Source: Planctomycetota bacterium (GTDB taxonomy: Bacteria; Planctomycetota; Phycisphaerae; Sedimentisphaerales; SM23-30). Taken from it: a DNA stretch of 12,969 bases. Numbering within the stretch: the stretch's first letter is position 1; every line of letters begins with the position of its first letter. The notes under the pieces are model-generated. The model saw only the letters and a list, made by a program, of their open reading frames with translations. It made no database searches and had not been told where the DNA came from. The position numbers were made by a program, and so were the translations under genes. Of this stretch, positions 7,184 to 12,969 are shown one piece after another. The stretch is from positions 1-12,969 of the forward strand of contig JAKQBU010000320.1 of NCBI GenBank assembly GCA_029573975.1, read 5' to 3'.

Positions 7184-8902
7184 TTACTTTGTTTCCAGAT
7201 ACCAGATACCCTGCCAGTGTTCCTCCGGGGGCTGAGTGCGAAGGTGGCGGATGCGGTCCAGGAAAAGGCGGGAGGGGCCGTCCTGGGGGAAAACTTCCAG
7301 ACAAGAGTGGAACAAGGACTCCGCCTGGTCCCACTGCCGGCTGCGATAGGCTACCAGGGCGGGAGCGAAACGCCGGACAATTTCCAGCTTCGTTTCGGGC
7401 ACCTGGCCCTGCAGGCCCAGCAACTCAAAGACACGTATAGGTTCCATCTTGCCTTTGGGAACGAGCAAATCAATTTCGCGGGTCACAAAGTCCGTTCCGG
7501 CAGCCAAAGAGGCAGCTTCGCTCAATAGTATCTCCGTACCATAGATTCGATTGGCCTGTTCGAGCCGCTGGCCCAGATTCACGGTGTCGCCGATGACGGT
7601 ATAGCTGCGAGCGTTCTCCGCGCCGATATTGCCGACGATGACCTCGCCGGTACTGATACCGATGCGAAGATCAATAGGCGGCAGGTTTTTGCGCAGACCG
7701 GTTAACTCGGGCAATTCGTCGCGTAAGGCGGCCAGGGCCTGTAACTGAGCCAGGGCTGCCTGACAGGCCAGCCGGGCGTGGTTTTCTTCGGCGGAAAAAG
7801 GTGGTCCCCAGAAGGCCATGAGGGCATCCCCGATAAATTTGTCAATGACGCCCAGGTTCTGTTGGACGGCCTGGGCCTGCAGCGAGAAGTGGCGATTGAG
7901 GAGATTCACCATGCGGCTGGGCGTGAGATGTTCACTGATGCCGGTGAAGCCGACCAGATCGGCAAAGGATACCGTCATTACCCGGCGACCGCTATCTGCC
8001 GCGCCCGGCTGAAGAATGACCTGATCCAGGATCCGCGGGTCGATGTACTTGCCGAAGGTCTTTTTGATCTGTTCTTTGGAACGGAGTTCCCTGATAAAAA
8101 AGTTGAAGGATTGGGTCAAAACACCGATCTCATCCTTTGAGACCACCGGTAGCTCGACGTCCAGATTTCCTTTTTCCACATGGTCCAGGCCGGTGACCAG
8201 GGAGTGAATCGGTTTGACCAGACGCCGGGTAATAAAGGCCGCCAGGAGCAGGCCCAGCAGCATGGCGGACAGGGTTATGATGAAAGCCAGCCGCTTGACC
8301 CAAAGCTCCCGTTTGGGACTTTCTTCCGCGGCCTGGCGGGTCAGGGCGGAAATCCGATCCTGAAGCTGAGTCCATTGTTTTTGAACCGTGGCCTGAAGAT
8401 CCTTTATCACTTCCAGAAGGTCACCGGCCCGCTGAGGCTGACCGGCGAGCTGCAGATCAATCACCTCGCGCTGGTGCGTGCTGATAATCGTGAAAACCGG
8501 ATCTATCTGAATTAGCAGGGTGCGAATTTCATTAACTTGTTCCTGACGGTGTTCACGAGGGAACGACTGATTAATTAATTTTTGAACCGTGGCATACTCG
8601 GTTGTCAGTTTTTCGAAGTAGGTTTCGTAATTTTCACGAGCCTCCTTCGCCCTCAGGGCGTTGGGATCATTGCTGGCGAGAGCGTAATACCAGCGTTCAA
8701 AGGCCAGTTGCCGCCGCATGCCATATTTATCGAGATTCTCCAGGGCCTTGGTCAAGGGGATACCGCGGCTGGCAATAATCTGCATCTCCTGCTGCAACAT
8801 GTTAATATGGTAGAGAAATAAGCCTGCTACAATTATGTTTAGAGACAGCAGGAGTACGGCCAGGCCAAAGATTTTTTTTGCAATACTGAATCGAACGGTC
8901 AT
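7184..8902 (-). CDS. Membrane-bound class III adenylate cyclase with HAMP domain
   Basis: A 572-residue signalling enzyme making cAMP from ATP. Membrane helices lie at about 12-31 and 205-224, enclosing a ~170-residue helical extracytoplasmic sensor. A HAMP linker (~225-278) is followed by a coiled connector and a class III cyclase domain (~305-495). Metal aspartates are Asp315 (SFADLVGFT) and Asp359 (GDALMAFW); Lys355 (DKFIGD) and Asp439 (VIGDTVN) are in base-recognition positions; Asn442 and Arg458-equivalent Arg446 fit the transition-state pair. All key residues are present, so it should be active; specificity for ATP rather than GTP follows from Lys/Asp but is not proven. The C-terminal ~65 residues form a TPR-like pair of helices ending near HWQGIWYLETK, common in bacterial cyclases of this type. 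ATG 8902 is chosen over in-frame TTG 8938 because the promoter lies between them (TTGACG includes that TTG). It is downstream of the MltA gene with a gap of about 250 nt. Confidence 0.94.
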   Translation of the reverse strand: MTVRFSIAKKIFGLAVLLLSLNIIVAGLFLYHINMLQQEMQIIASRGIPLTKALENLDKYGMRRQLAFERWYYALASNDPNALRAKEARENYETYFEKLTTEYATVQKLINQSFPREHRQEQVNEIRTLLIQIDPVFTIISTHQREVIDLQLAGQPQRAGDLLEVIKDLQATVQKQWTQLQDRISALTRQAAEESPKRELWVKRLAFIITLSAMLLGLLLAAFITRRLVKPIHSLVTGLDHVEKGNLDVELPVVSKDEIGVLTQSFNFFIRELRSKEQIKKTFGKYIDPRILDQVILQPGAADSGRRVMTVSFADLVGFTGISEHLTPSRMVNLLNRHFSLQAQAVQQNLGVIDKFIGDALMAFWGPPFSAEENHARLACQAALAQLQALAALRDELPELTGLRKNLPPIDLRIGISTGEVIVGNIGAENARSYTVIGDTVNLGQRLEQANRIYGTEILLSEAASLAAGTDFVTREIDLLVPKGKMEPIRVFELLGLQGQVPETKLEIVRRFAPALVAYRSRQWDQAESLFHSCLEVFPQDGPSRLFLDRIRHLRTQPPEEHWQGIWYLETK

Positions 8903-8909
8903 AAAGTGA

Positions 8910-8938
8910 ATTATCGGGGATTTTATAATCTCCGTCAA
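8910..8938 (-). promoter_or_regulatory. Sigma-70-type promoter of the cyclase, implying a leaderless mRNA
   Basis: Read on -, TTGACG (8938-8933) and GATAAT (8915-8910) are 17 nt apart. GATAAT ends 7 nt before ATG 8902, so transcription should begin at or within 1-2 nt of the A of the start codon. No Shine-Dalgarno sequence precedes that ATG, which agrees with leaderless translation. Confidence 0.6.
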
Positions 8939-8967
8939 GTGCTTTTTAGACCGGGTTTTACCGGCGG

Positions 8968-8996
8968 TTGTCAGGTTAAATAGTTTGACGGTTAAT
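8968..8996 (+). promoter_or_regulatory. Candidate + strand promoter for a possible small RNA
   Basis: TTGTCA (8968-8973) and GTTAAT (8991-8996) are 17 nt apart, a 5/6 and 4/6 match to the sigma-70 consensus. It would start RNA near 9003, divergent from the cyclase promoter. Confidence 0.35.
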
Positions 8997-9002
8997 GCAA
9001 GG

Positions 9003-9129
9003 AGCGAAAGTCGGGCTGGAAAACAAATATGGCAGTTTGCAGTTGCTACCAGTGGTTAGATCCATACTGCACCTACCGTATCACAAGGTACAACTACTTG
9101 TAATCAGCAATGATACGTACTGTTTTTTT
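9003..9129 (+). ncRNA. Candidate structured small RNA in the cyclase-MltA gap
   Basis: Two stems fall between the candidate promoter and a T7 run at 9123-9129. Stem one pairs TGCAGT (9038-9043) with ACTGCA (9066-9071). Stem two pairs CGTATCA (9077-9083) with TGATACG (9111-9117), with ACAAG/CTTGT (9083-9087/9097-9101) as an inner pairing that competes for A9083. Five bases separate the last stem from the T run, so termination would be imperfect. The T run is on the + strand while both neighbouring genes are on -, so it does not belong to them. No convincing ORF is present. It resembles no RNA family I recognise. Confidence 0.35.
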
Positions 9130-9152
9130 ATACTTCTCGCGGGGAATGCGTT

Positions 9153-10331
9153 TTATTTCGCCTGCTTGAGGAAGAGGTAATAGAGCCTGCCTTCCTGATA
9201 GGTTTTGCCGGCGAGTTTTCCGGCCAGAGAACCGACGCCCATATAGACATCGCACCGGCCGGCCGCACGAATGGCCCCGCCGGTATCCTGATCGAGAGCG
9301 AAGTCGCCGTACTCGGCATTTTCAATAGCAGTGCCCCGGATTTGGGGCAGGTTGGTGGCGACATAAGCCAGGCCGCCGCGAGGGAAGATGAATTTGTCGG
9401 TGGCGATGGTGCGCATAGGAGTGACAGGCACGTTGAGGCTGCCGCGCGGGGAACCTTGTTCTTCGCGGAAGAAGACGAAACGGGGATTGCGCAGGACGTA
9501 GGGTTCGACCTGGTCTTTATTTTTTTTGAAATAGTCGATCATGGCGCCGAGAGAAATTTCATCGGCGGCAATTTTATTGTCTTTGACCAGTTCCCTGGCG
9601 ATGCTGACATATTCATGGCCGTTGTTGGCGGCATAGCCGATGGTGACAATTTTGCCGTCGGGCAGTTTGATTTTGGCGGAACCCTGGACATGGGCGATAT
9701 AGACTTCAAACGGATCCGTAAGCCAGACCAGTTCGGTTCCGCGCAACATGCCGGATTTTTCGATTACACGACGGGGGGGATATTCCGACGTGGAGCCGTC
9801 CGGATTTTTGCGTCCGAGAATTTCGCCATCCGGCCCTTTGGCCAGGTCGGCGGGCTGTTGATACAAGGGATAGAGGAACTTGCCGCCGGGGGTAAAGGAG
9901 CCTTCGAAGATGGGGGTGTAATAGCCGGTAAAGAGGACGGTGCCTTCGTTATCGCAGCCGATAGATTCATAGACATCGAATTTCTGGCGGATCAGGTTGT
10001 TGAAATCCTGAGCATTTTGGCTGGTGCTGAGAATATTCTGGAATTCCTTAAGACTCTGCACGGTCTGGTCATGGGTGATGGCGCCATAGGGATAATATTT
10101 TTGGCTGGAGGGCTTGCTGAGATAGTCCAGGCTGAAGTCGATGGCTTTGCTGAGGTCTTTGGGATTGAAATTAAATTCGGGGATTAGCGTAGGATCGGTA
10201 ATTTTTCGCAGGGCCAGTTGCCCGGGAGCTAGAGGATTGTCATAGGGGGGCTCGACGGTTTTGGTTTTGCAGCCGATGAACAAGACAGCGGTAAGGGATA
10301 ATGTCAGAAATAATACAGTACTGTTTTTCAT
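9153..10331 (-). CDS. mltA: MltA-type membrane-bound lytic murein transglycosylase, lipoprotein
   Basis: A 392-residue peptidoglycan lytic transglycosylase that cleaves MurNAc-GlcNAc bonds with formation of 1,6-anhydroMurNAc. ATG 10331 is chosen because it gives a compact lipoprotein signal (MKNSTVLF to FIGC, Cys21) and has GCAGG about 8 nt upstream; upstream in-frame ATGs at 10388 and 10346 would put charged and polar residues ahead of the signal. Phe at -3 of the lipobox is less usual. The MltA domain shows FTGYYTP (~134-140) and HVQGS (214-218). The C-terminal 3D domain has DQDTGGAI with Asp347 and Asp349, and Asp361 (RCDVYMG), matching the catalytic aspartate region of E. coli MltA. It should sit in the outer membrane facing the periplasm. 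The cyclase lies downstream on the same strand but with its own promoter. Confidence 0.93.
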   Translation of the reverse strand: MKNSTVLFLTLSLTAVLFIGCKTKTVEPPYDNPLAPGQLALRKITDPTLIPEFNFNPKDLSKAIDFSLDYLSKPSSQKYYPYGAITHDQTVQSLKEFQNILSTSQNAQDFNNLIRQKFDVYESIGCDNEGTVLFTGYYTPIFEGSFTPGGKFLYPLYQQPADLAKGPDGEILGRKNPDGSTSEYPPRRVIEKSGMLRGTELVWLTDPFEVYIAHVQGSAKIKLPDGKIVTIGYAANNGHEYVSIARELVKDNKIAADEISLGAMIDYFKKNKDQVEPYVLRNPRFVFFREEQGSPRGSLNVPVTPMRTIATDKFIFPRGGLAYVATNLPQIRGTAIENAEYGDFALDQDTGGAIRAAGRCDVYMGVGSLAGKLAGKTYQEGRLYYLFLKQAK

Positions 10332-10396
10332 TTTTTTGCCTGCCATAAGGTAAAGGTTTATTAGCCAAAGGTTAACCATTGGGAACAATACCGCAA

Positions 10397-10425
10397 ATCA
10401 TTCCAAAACGGGCGAGAATTTTCAA
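10397..10425 (-). promoter_or_regulatory. Candidate promoter of the MltA gene
   Basis: Read on -, TTGAAA (10425-10420) and AATGAT (10402-10397) are 17 nt apart, a 5/6 and 4/6 match. The start would be near 10390, leaving a leader of about 59 nt. Confidence 0.4.
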
Positions 10426-10477
10426 TCTAAATTTGCTGGGAGTATGGAAAATGGTGAGAAATTTTGTCCGATTAGGA

Positions 10478-10493
10478 ACTGATATATTTCAGT
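10478..10493. repeat. 16-bp near-perfect palindrome, possible operator
   Basis: ACTGATAT followed by ATTTCAGT, symmetrical except for one base pair (one mismatch per half). It lies between the two divergent promoters. The size suits a dimeric DNA-binding protein, but no specific regulator can be named. Confidence 0.35.
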
Positions 10494-10613
10494 GAGTGGA
10501 ATTAAAGCATAGAGAAGATGGGCGCAAGGCAGCTAGAAAAGATTGTAAGTGTCTATAAATAATTGAGTTATATCTCATTGTTAGTGTGGAAGAGAATAGG
10601 GAGGGATTGGAAA

Positions 10614-10635
10614 CTCTTTATCTTGTAGTAAAGAG
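10614..10635. repeat. Perfect 7-bp inverted repeat upstream of the GntR gene
   Basis: CTCTTTA (10614-10620) and TAAAGAG (10629-10635) are separated by 8 nt. No T run follows on either strand, so it is more likely a protein site than a terminator. Confidence 0.4.
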
Positions 10636-10641
10636 ATAGAT

Positions 10642-10651
10642 ATTGTACAAT
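10642..10651. promoter_or_regulatory. ATTGTACAAT palindrome, candidate GntR/FadR-type operator
   Basis: A perfect 10-bp palindrome, extended as GA(t)ATTGTACAAT(g)TC over 10639-10654. The GT/AC core spaced symmetrically matches the general GntR/FadR-family operator pattern. It lies about 115 nt upstream of the GntR start, ahead of its likely promoter. Confidence 0.4.
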
Positions 10652-10693
10652 GTCAGGTGATCGGATAACTAAATAACGTTCATGAACCAGGAA

Positions 10694-10722
10694 TTACAGA
10701 TCGACATAGATAAAATTATAAT
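10694..10722 (+). promoter_or_regulatory. Candidate promoter of the GntR regulator
   Basis: A perfect TATAAT at 10717-10722 is preceded 17 nt earlier by a poor -35 (TTACAG, 10694-10699). A weak -35 would suit a regulated or self-repressed promoter. The start would be near 10729, 38 nt before the ATG. Confidence 0.45.
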
Positions 10723-10766
10723 GGTTTTTGTCAAAGTCATATCAAAACGAAAGTTAATGGATTGGA

Positions 10767-11534
10767 ATGAAAGAGAAAGTGGAACAGAAAGTCAGGCAAA
10801 ATCGGTCCCAACCTGATATGGTTTATAGTAAGTTCATATCTGGCGGCCCGAAGATTACCTATCATGAAATGCTGAACAGTTCGAAATTGGCGGATCGGAT
10901 TGTACCGAATATTTTACAATATATAAAAGACAATGGTTTGCGGGAGGGGGATAAGTTACCCCCCCAGAAGGAATTGTGTAAGATAATGGGGGTGGGGAAC
11001 TGCTCGCTGCGGGAGTCGCTGATTGTATTGCAGGCACTGGGGGTGCTGAAATCGAAACATGGAATCGGATGGTATATCGATCGATTTGAACCAAAGAGCA
11101 GCTTGAGTTTTTTGTCGCCGCTGCTGGAGAAGTTCGCCGGGATCAGCAACATAGCTCAGATTATGGAGACTCGTTTAGCACATGAGCCATTGATTGCCTA
11201 TAAGGCGGCGGAGCATATCTCGCCGGAAGGCATAGAAATGTTAGAGCGATCTCTGCGGAAAATGAAGGAGAACAGGCATAAGCCGGGGAGGAAGGAATTG
11301 CGGGATGCGGACCGGGAATTTCATAAGATTCTGGCGGAAGAGTGCGGAAATGATGTTTTGTCCATTATTAGTTCGATCATGTCGGGGTTATTATTTGATA
11401 CGGTGATGTGGGTACAGTCTGCCTCAAATGATGATGAAGTGTTGCTGTATCATCAACAGATCTATGATGCGGTCGCAGCCAGGGATAGCAAAGGGGCAGC
11501 CCAGGCCATGAAACATCATTTGATTGTGGGCTGA
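10767..11534 (+). CDS. FadR-subfamily GntR transcriptional regulator (wHTH + FCD)
   Basis: A 255-residue regulator. ATG 10767 has only a weak ribosome site (GGATTGGA overlapping); an internal ATG at 10818 has none. A ~35-residue leader precedes the winged helix-turn-helix (about 38-106), whose LPPQKELCKIMGVG and SLRESLIVLQALGVL segments are typical GntR signatures. The FCD ligand domain (about 128-251) has AspXXXHis (Asp182, His186) and His229 for the bound metal, and His250/His251 near the end. The family senses carboxylic acids or sugar acids such as gluconate, glucuronate or lactate. The reading frame stops only four residues after His251, earlier than usual, and the -1 frame continues for 20 more residues. 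Divergent from mltA and about 450 nt upstream of a URO-D-like gene on the same strand, which is a plausible target. Confidence 0.92.
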   Translation: MKEKVEQKVRQNRSQPDMVYSKFISGGPKITYHEMLNSSKLADRIVPNILQYIKDNGLREGDKLPPQKELCKIMGVGNCSLRESLIVLQALGVLKSKHGIGWYIDRFEPKSSLSFLSPLLEKFAGISNIAQIMETRLAHEPLIAYKAAEHISPEGIEMLERSLRKMKENRHKPGRKELRDADREFHKILAEECGNDVLSIISSIMSGLLFDTVMWVQSASNDDEVLLYHQQIYDAVAARDSKGAAQAMKHHLIVG

Positions 11535-11593
11535 AGTTCCTTCGTGCCAATCATATTATCCAGGGCGACTATGTTGAGGAACTGCTGTTTTGA
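11528..11593 (+). other. Out-of-frame continuation of the GntR gene
   Basis: The -1 frame relative to the GntR ORF is open across its stop, adding LKFLRANHIIQGDYVEELLF to TGA 11591-11593. Joining it after LIVG would give an FCD C-terminus with a full last helix. It suggests a single-base indel or a frameshift; chance is not excluded for 20 codons. Confidence 0.3.
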
Positions 11594-11672
11594 TAAGTGA
11601 AAAATTGTGCGGGAGTTAAAGTTCCTTTCATCTGTACTTGTCAGAAAAGAAAAGGATTACTGTTTGATTTAG

Positions 11673-11718
11673 AAAAAGTGAGTCAGCAGTGAACTTTGCA
11701 GGGCCGCCGCTGACTCAC
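11673..11718 (-). terminator. Rho-independent terminator, 10-bp perfect stem
   Basis: Read on -, GTGAGTCAGC (11718-11709) pairs perfectly with GCTGACTCAC (11687-11678) around a 21-nt loop and runs straight into TTTTT (11677-11673). The T tract exists only on -, so it ends a - strand transcript, not the GntR mRNA. The loop is longer than in most terminators. Confidence 0.7.
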
Positions 11719-11758
11719 GGACGCTCGATAGAGGGTATTTTGGTCCCCTTACCCGAGC
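11673..11758 (-). ncRNA. Candidate small regulatory RNA (~86 nt) with own promoter and terminator
   Basis: The RNA would begin near G11758. A 5' hairpin pairs GCTC (11758-11755) with GAGC (11726-11723) and GGGTA (11754-11750) with TACCC (11737-11733), with an asymmetric bulge. A short linker leads to a 10-bp stem with a 21-nt loop, then TTTTT. There is no Shine-Dalgarno plus start codon giving a meaningful peptide. The three parts (promoter, two hairpins, U tail) lie in the right order and spacing, which is strong circumstantial support. I recognise no known family. It is antisense to no annotated gene and lies between the GntR and URO-D-like genes. Confidence 0.55.
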
Positions 11759-11764
11759 ATTGTT

Positions 11765-11793
11765 ATTATCGGATAAATATTGCTGTTTGGCAA
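11765..11793 (-). promoter_or_regulatory. Sigma-70-type promoter of the candidate small RNA
   Basis: Read on -, TTGCCA (11793-11788) and GATAAT (11770-11765) are exactly 17 nt apart, each 5/6 to consensus. The -10 overlaps an 11-bp palindrome TTATCGGATAA (11766-11776), which could be an operator. The expected start is near 11758-11760. Confidence 0.6.
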
Positions 11794-11983
11794 GATAAAT
11801 TTTGTATAAAGTTTTGCGGAAGTGACATGACGCTAGTACTTGCGTGGCGAGTCCAGGCAGGTTCACATGTTTCAGGCGTTTCCGACAAAATTGTTAAATC
11901 ACTATTGCAATTCGGATTAGGAGGCAGTAGGTTCAGATTGTTTGGTAACATGAAAGTGAAATGATTGGAAGATGGAGACAACG

Positions 11984-12969
11984 ATGCAGGAAATGACGAG
12001 TATTGAGCGGGTGAGGCGGGTGTTGGAGCGGAAGGGTGGGGATCGGCCGCCGTCGTCGGTGGCGCCGTGGGAGAGTACGCTGAAGAAGTGGGTAGCGGAA
12101 GGGCACTTGCAGGCGGGGGAGGATGTGCATGAGCATTTCGACCAGGATATCCGGCGCAAAGCGGGGGATTTGAACGGGGTGGCGAATCTGGATCATCAGG
12201 ATGTGGTGCTGGAGGAGACCGAAGAGACGATTTTGAAGCTGGACGGCAACGGGGCGAAGTACCGGCGGCATAAGCTGCACGAGAGTATGCCGGAGCATGT
12301 GGATTTTACGGTGAAGGACCGGGCCGGCTGGGAGGAGCATCTGCGGCCGTTTCTGGTGGGGCTGGATTTGCGGCGGATCCCGCTGGAGGAGTACCGGAAG
12401 GACCGGGCGTTTTCGGCGGAGCATCAGCGGTTCTTTTGCTGCCACGGCTTCGGGCCGTTTGAGCTGATGCAACTGGCGGTGGGGCATGAGAATCTGCTGA
12501 TGGGGATGGCGCTGGATCCGGAGTGGGTGAAGGATATGGTGTCGGTGTATGTGGAGATGACCATTCGTCATCAGGAGGAGATGTTTGCGCGGGCGGGGTA
12601 TCCGGACGGGATTTATTATGCGGAGGATTTGGGATTCAAGGGCAAGCCGTTTATGTCGCCGGCTATGTACCGGGAGATTCTCCAGCCGGGGCATAAGCGG
12701 CTGTTCGATTTCTGGCATGGCAAGGGGTTCAAGGTGATTATTCATTCATGCGGGTATGTGGAGCCGCTGGTGCCGGGGCTGATCGAGGCGGGGATGGACT
12801 GTTTGCAGGCGATGGAAGTGAAGGCGGGGATGGACCTGACGCGGCTGTTCGACCGGTTTGGGGACCGGATTGCGTTTTACGGGGGGATCGATGCGCGGGT
12901 GCTGGCGAGCAATGACCGGGGGCAGATTGATAAGGAGCTGGAGAAGGTGGCGTATGTTACGAGCCGGGG
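11984..12969 (+). CDS. URO-D-like (methyltransferase-type) protein, 3' end beyond the window
   Basis: The first 328 residues of a URO-D superfamily protein; the frame is open to the window end. ATG 11984 is chosen because GGAG (11974-11977) lies 6 nt upstream; ATG 11972 and ATG 11993 have badly spaced sites. The start (TSIERVRRVLERK) and FGPFELMQLAVGHENLL are typical of the non-HemE URO-D-like group. A VIIHSCGYV motif gives His254-Ser-Cys256, the zinc His-x-Cys of MtaA/MtbA-type corrinoid methyltransferases, followed by FYGGID near residue 300. The third zinc ligand, if present, would lie past the window. It may therefore act in methyl transfer, for example demethylation of methylated compounds, but PVC genomes hold many such paralogues of unknown role. 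The HemE substrate-binding arginine signature is not seen. Its G-ending codon style equals that of the left URO-D-like gene. Confidence 0.88.
   Translation, partial: MQEMTSIERVRRVLERKGGDRPPSSVAPWESTLKKWVAEGHLQAGEDVHEHFDQDIRRKAGDLNGVANLDHQDVVLEETEETILKLDGNGAKYRRHKLHESMPEHVDFTVKDRAGWEEHLRPFLVGLDLRRIPLEEYRKDRAFSAEHQRFFCCHGFGPFELMQLAVGHENLLMGMALDPEWVKDMVSVYVEMTIRHQEEMFARAGYPDGIYYAEDLGFKGKPFMSPAMYREILQPGHKRLFDFWHGKGFKVIIHSCGYVEPLVPGLIEAGMDCLQAMEVKAGMDLTRLFDRFGDRIAFYGGIDARVLASNDRGQIDKELEKVAYVTSR

Larger units (their letters stand above)
10332..10766. other. Divergent intergenic region between mltA and the GntR gene
   Basis: This 435-nt AT-rich stretch has no convincing gene. It holds promoters for the two divergent genes and three palindromic elements listed separately (10478-10493, 10614-10635, 10642-10651). 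It is the natural place for autoregulation by the GntR protein. Confidence 0.6.
11594..11983. other. Gene-poor region before the right URO-D-like gene
   Basis: No convincing protein gene on either strand. The - strand carries a complete candidate small-RNA unit (11673-11793). On + there is a TATAAA (11805-11810) with TTGCTG 19 nt upstream (11780-11785), a poorly spaced possible promoter for the URO-D-like gene, and an AGGAGG (11919-11924) with no start codon at a suitable distance. Confidence 0.5.

Noticed and set aside
7044..7235. 63-codon + strand ORF with a hydrophobic stretch after the tRNA
   Set aside because: No ribosome site, begins in the trailer hairpins and runs into the antisense of the cyclase 3' end.
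8995..9180. 61-codon + strand ORF in the cyclase-MltA gap
   Set aside because: No ribosome site at a proper distance, overlaps the antisense end of mltA, and the segment is better explained by hairpins and a T run.
11689..11964. 91-codon + strand ORF (GTG start) before the right URO-D-like gene
   Set aside because: No Shine-Dalgarno, starts inside the terminator loop, and codon use is unlike the neighbours; no recognisable domain.
11933..12745. 270-codon - strand ORF at the right end
   Set aside because: Antisense to the URO-D-like gene, His/Pro/Leu-rich with no recognisable domain; the + strand frame carries the family motifs.

Overview
The window looks like a chromosome segment from a carbohydrate-degrading Gram-negative bacterium of the PVC group (Planctomycetes such as Phycisphaerae, or Lentisphaerae/Verrucomicrobia). 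This is inferred from three things: Tat-exported Gfo/Idh/MocA and sugar-isomerase-like proteins, several uroporphyrinogen-decarboxylase-like (URO-D) proteins not next to haem genes, and a large secreted GH38 enzyme with fibronectin III domains. Shine-Dalgarno sequences and sigma-70-type promoters are readable. I could not test taxonomy by searching.

Left block (1-6805, all + strand) is a sugar-catabolism-like gene string: the 3' part of a URO-D-like gene, a 56-residue unknown protein, a Tat-signal Gfo/Idh/MocA oxidoreductase, a short ORF with a possible frameshift, a secreted 1214-residue GH38 alpha-mannosidase-like enzyme, and a Tat/lipobox TIM-barrel sugar isomerase/epimerase. The last oxidoreductase, hydrolase and isomerase all carry export signals, which suggests that glycan cleavage and part of the sugar conversion happen outside the cytoplasm.

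Middle block (6806-10331) is more housekeeping: a tRNA-Arg(ACG) gene with a near-ideal promoter on +, then on - a class III adenylate cyclase with a membrane sensor and HAMP domain, and an MltA-type lytic transglycosylase lipoprotein. The cyclase promoter is placed so that its mRNA would be leaderless. Between cyclase and MltA the + strand holds two nested hairpins followed by seven T residues, a possible small RNA.

Right block (10332-12969) holds a FadR-type GntR regulator on + with several palindromes upstream, a gene-poor stretch, and the 5' part of a second URO-D-like gene that keeps the His-x-Cys motif of zinc methyltransferases. The gene-poor stretch contains, on -, a TTGCCA-17-GATAAT promoter, about 86 nt with a 5' hairpin, and a 10-bp terminator stem followed by TTTTT: a complete candidate small-RNA gene. 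I rate this the best candidate for something undescribed here.
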